From NCBI GenBank assembly GCA_963770485.1, contig CAVYPX010000015.1, positions 41,281-105,280 on the forward strand: DNA of 64,000 nucleotides, given 5' to 3'. A program made the position numbers and the translations under genes. Below are positions 61,031-64,000 of this stretch, one piece after another. This stretch comes from CAVVEC01 sp963770485 (lineage in GTDB: Bacteria; Acidobacteriota; Terriglobia; Terriglobales; Acidobacteriaceae). The notes under the pieces were generated by a model, which did not search any database, was not told where the DNA came from, and saw only the letters and a list, made by a program, of their open reading frames with translations. Numbering within the stretch: the stretch's first letter is position 1; the number at the start of each line of letters is the position of its first letter.

Positions 61031-62362
61031 CTAGCCAATGCCCAGCTTCTTCTGCATCTCTTCCAAAGTAAGCGCCTTGGTTTCCGGATACACCAACCAG
61101 ACTACAAAGAACTGCACGACCATCATCAGCGAGAAAAAAACAAAGGGATAGCCGCCGGACGAAGCTGCCATTAGAGGGAATGTTCCGGAGATCACTGCGT
61201 TCATGAACCAATGCGAAAAACTACCCAGGCTCTGCCCCTTCGCTCGCACGGCGTTGGGGAAGACCTCCGCAAGATAGACCCAAATGACCGCGCCCTGGGA
61301 GAAGGCGAAGCAGGCGATGTAGCCGATCAGCAGCCACAACAGAAGATTCTGGTGCTGGGCTGTGAAGAAGATTGCCGCGACTCCGGCCAGACAAGCCGCC
61401 ATTCCCACCGCGCCGACCAGAAGCAGGATTTTGCGGCCGATCCGGTCTATCACGGACATGGCAAGGATGGTGAAGAGCAGATTCGTGCCTCCCACCGCGA
61501 CCGCCTGCAGGTTGCCGGAAAGCTTGCTGAAACCGGCGTGGGCAAAGATATCGTTGAGGTAATAGAGGATGGCGTTGATGCCGGAAAGCTGGTTAAACAT
61601 TCCAATGGTGACGGCCAGGAAGATCGGGAAAAGATACTTTCGAGAGAACAGTGTTTCGGCGGCCTGCTTTTGCTCGAAGTGAATGGACTCGACAATTTCC
61701 TGCAGTTCCTGCTCGAAGTTCACCTCGCCTGTCATCTCGAGCACGGTTCTGGCTTCAGAGATCCGTCCCTTTTTCACCAGCCAGCGCGGGCTGCGAGGAA
61801 TTCCAAACAGCATCATGAAGAACAGAGCCGCAGGAATGGCCGATACACCGAGTTCCCAGCGCCATTCCGAGGCGCCGAAGCGCTGCAGCCCGATCAGGTA
61901 ATTGGAGAAGTAGGCGAGCAGAATTCGAAGACGATGTTGAACTGAAAAAAACCGACCAGGCGTCCGCGGAGCTTCGCCGGCGCGATCTCGGCAATGTACA
62001 TGGGGCCGAGAACCGAGGAGCCACCGATTCCCAAGCCGCCGATAAAGCCGAAACCGACCAGCGCGTACCAGTTCCACGCGCCCGCGCACCCAAGGCAGAG
62101 ATCAGGTAGTAAAATCGCCATCGCCGCGGAGACTGTCGCGGCGGCCATAGCGGTCGCCCGGAGCCCGCCACATCGCGCCCAGAATCGGTCCCCAGAGACG
62201 CGCCCGCCACGGTCACGCCCGAGCAAAGCCGGGCGAAAGCTGGTGACTTTTGTGGTTAGAGCGTGCTGTAGTTCCAGAAATGACGGCGGTATCGAATCCA
62301 AACAGAAGACCGCCCAAGGAGGCGACTACAGTGCCTTTCGCCAGATATGGATTCAGCTTCAT
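61031..62362 (-). pseudogene. MFS sugar transporter (SP family), frameshifted N-terminal third
   Basis: About 444 residues in total. The ATG at 62362 gives MKLNPYLAKGTVVASLGGLLFGFDTAVISGTT, then the frame breaks. The next part is in another frame (YALVGFGFIGGLGIGGSSVLGPMYIAEIAPAKLRGRLVGFFQFNIVF), with a further shift near 61920, after which LLAYFSNYLIG continues to the end. Visible family motifs: RGRLVGFFQ, PRSPRWLVKKGR (PESPRWL type), FNQLSGINAILYYLNDIF (QQxSGxNxxxYY type) and VYPETKALTLEEMQ (PETKG type). A proton-sugar symporter next to an alpha-mannosidase, so mannose or related sugar uptake is possible. Confidence 0.8.
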
Positions 62363-62402
62363 GCCCTTTGTTCTCTGTGTAGAGACGTAGCTAGCTGCGT
62401 CT

Positions 62403-64000
62403 TTACGGGTTTCGGAATTGCACCTTCACCGTCTTGATCTCATAGGGCTTGGTATGCACCAGTGACAGCGCCATTCTGCACCGTGAGGGTTGCGATCGGC
62501 CTCTCCATAAGATCAGTCTCGGAGGCTGACTCAACTCCGGCGGGGAGCTGCAATTTCACATCGCCTTCTTTCCCAGCCCACTCATAGAAGCGCAGGATGA
62601 GAGCGCTGTCATCCTCCGCTTTCTTCACCGCCGTGAGCACCACGTTTTCTGATTGCACTTCGACGAAAGAATGCCGAGCCCGCAGCGGTCCCTGGTGGTT
62701 CTCCGTCTGCATGGCGATCGGCTCGTCGTTGAGCTCATACCCTCGTCGGACCGTGTGCGCCTCGCGCCAGGTTCCAGCGTGAGGATAGAGGGAATACGTA
62801 AATTCGTGATGGCCTTCGTCGGCATGCGGGTCAGGCCACTCGGGCGAACGGAGCAACGAGAGGCGCAGCACGTTGCCTTTCGCGTCGTATCCATACTTGC
62901 AGTCGTTGAGCAGGCTGAAGCCGTGCTTTGCATCGGAAAGATCGGCCCAGCGCTGCGCCGGCACTTCAAATTTGGCTTGCTCGGCGGGTGTATTGCGAGT
63001 AGTTGGGCGCTCGATCGAGCCATAAGGGGTTTCGAACGTGGCTTTGTCGCTGTGTGCGCTCAGCGGGAATGCGACCTTCAGCAGAATGTGTTTCTCGTGC
63101 CAGTCCGCCTGCATTTTGACATCGACTCGCGGCAGCACCCGCGTACATGGTGATATCTTGCACGAATGCTGAGTTCTGGAAATGTTTTCGTACGCGGATA
63201 ACAGCGCGCAACGGCCCACTTTCGATCAGCTTCACCTCGTCGGCTTTGTCCAGATCCCAGTGCTGCTTCTCGAAAATCGGCGTCGATGTTCCAGGCATCC
63301 CACTGCTTGGGTTTGTCATAAAAGGCTTGTAGCAGGTTCCCGCACGTGAAGGTCGTGGGGCCGCCGGCATCGGTTTCGGCAGGCGCCAGCGCTTCGTTCT
63401 GATTTTGCTTATCGAAAAGGCTGGTCAGGCAGCCGGTTTGAGGATCGACTTTGACGCGCAAAAACTCATTCTCCAGCGTATCGTTCTTCATCGCATCGGT
63501 GGAGGATTTGACGACTGAGCCGTTAGCCGCTGGCTTGGCCGCTGCCCGCACGAAATACGTTTCGTAACCTAAGGCCGGAATTTTGGCGAGAATGAGCAGG
63601 TGCGCGCGGTTTGTTCCCGGCTCAAGCGCAAGCAACTGGGACTCCACCGGTTTTCCTGTAGCATCCACAACTTCGACCTGTTTCGCTGACCTGGGCAGTT
63701 GCACTCGGTCTCAATCACTTCTGTTCGCGGCCAGGAAAGAGAATTGAAAACTACCACCGGTACGCCTGTGCCTGGCGTGTTGATGCGAGCGGCAATCTCT
63801 CCAAGCGCACCGTCCATGATCTCGCTTCCCGGCCCGGGCGACATCTTCCAGATTGCGCTTGGCGTCTAGATAGTTCACTGCAATTCCGGAGCCCGGCATA
63901 ATGTCGTGGAAATGATCAAACAGCAGGTTCTTCCAGGCGAGCTCAAACTCATCCTGCGGATAGGCGGCCGACGAGACGCCACGGCTGAATATTTCTCGGC
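62403..64000 (-). pseudogene. GH38 alpha-mannosidase, 3' part, frameshifted, runs off the window
   Basis: C-terminal half of a glycoside hydrolase family 38 alpha-mannosidase. From the right edge: DEFELAWKNLLFDHFHDIMPGSGI (conserved GH38 helical region), EIAARINTPGTGVPVVVFNSLSWPRTEVIE, VVDATGKPVESQLLALEPG, ENEFLRVKVDPQTGCLTSLFDKQ, then WHEKHILLKVAFPLSAHSDKATFETPYGSIERPT, and the true end VHTKPYEIKTVKVQFRNP stopping at 62403. These pieces lie in different frames (shifts near 63850, 63700, 63280, 63140 and 62470). The catalytic N-terminal domain is outside the window. Confidence 0.82.

Noticed and set aside
58406..62362. Programmed frameshifting in the ABC and MFS genes
   Set aside because: Many shifts in both directions without slippery sites in adjacent genes; sequence error or decay is simpler.

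Overview
The window looks like a stretch of an Acidobacteriota (Terriglobia-like) chromosome. This is inferred, not searched. The grounds are the moderately GC-rich composition, the 'GloVer' tandem-repeat, kelch, VCBS and PEP-CTERM surface proteins, an ATP synthase cluster with two b-type subunits, and intergenic spaces full of degenerate short repeats.

From 0 to 39 kb is ordinary chromosome. It holds a DUF2207 membrane protein (cut by the left edge), a solitary GvpL/F protein, phosphofructokinase, a Phd/VapC toxin-antitoxin pair with a palindromic operator, nadA, an AAA ATPase, moaA, an ETF electron-transfer set (ETF-QO, etfA, etfB), a DegT aminotransferase, a PuuD-like membrane protein and hfq-hflX. 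A kelch protein, the ATP synthase run b-b-delta-alpha-gamma-beta-epsilon (no a or c genes here), a gluzincin/TPR protein, repeat-rich secreted proteins, queG and a PEP-CTERM protein follow. Three junctions inside the ATP synthase run (delta/alpha, gamma/beta, beta/epsilon) carry long hairpins made of ~7-nt degenerate repeats.

From 41.7 to 58.2 kb is a ~16.5 kb genomic island integrated in a tRNA gene with a CAU anticodon. An intact tRNA is at 41626-41701, a tyrosine recombinase lies next to it, and an exact 40-bp copy of the tRNA 3' end at 58171-58210 marks the far end. A second truncated copy of the tRNA (5' half plus upstream DNA) at 39501-39613 suggests another integration or duplication. 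The left part of the island carries unrecognised cargo and a TetR regulator whose tail was rewritten by an IS5-family insertion. The right part (about 47-58 kb) looks like an integron-type cassette array: single genes (VCBS protein, VOC protein, epoxide hydrolase, O-methyltransferase, VOC proteins, PPIase-TonB fusion, GloVer protein), most followed by a related imperfect palindrome of ~60-90 nt with a common left-arm motif. No IntI is present. An IS1182-family element and two identical 148-bp MITEs with related terminal repeats sit at the equivalent position of three of these palindromes, with GCCT/AGGC target duplications. The array and its hairpin-targeting transposons are the most interesting content of the window.

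From 58.4 kb to the right edge are an ABC transporter (ATPase and permease), an MFS sugar transporter and a GH38 alpha-mannosidase, all on the minus strand. Each is broken by several frameshifts while almost everything to the left is intact. This points to low-accuracy sequence, or less likely to a decayed locus.
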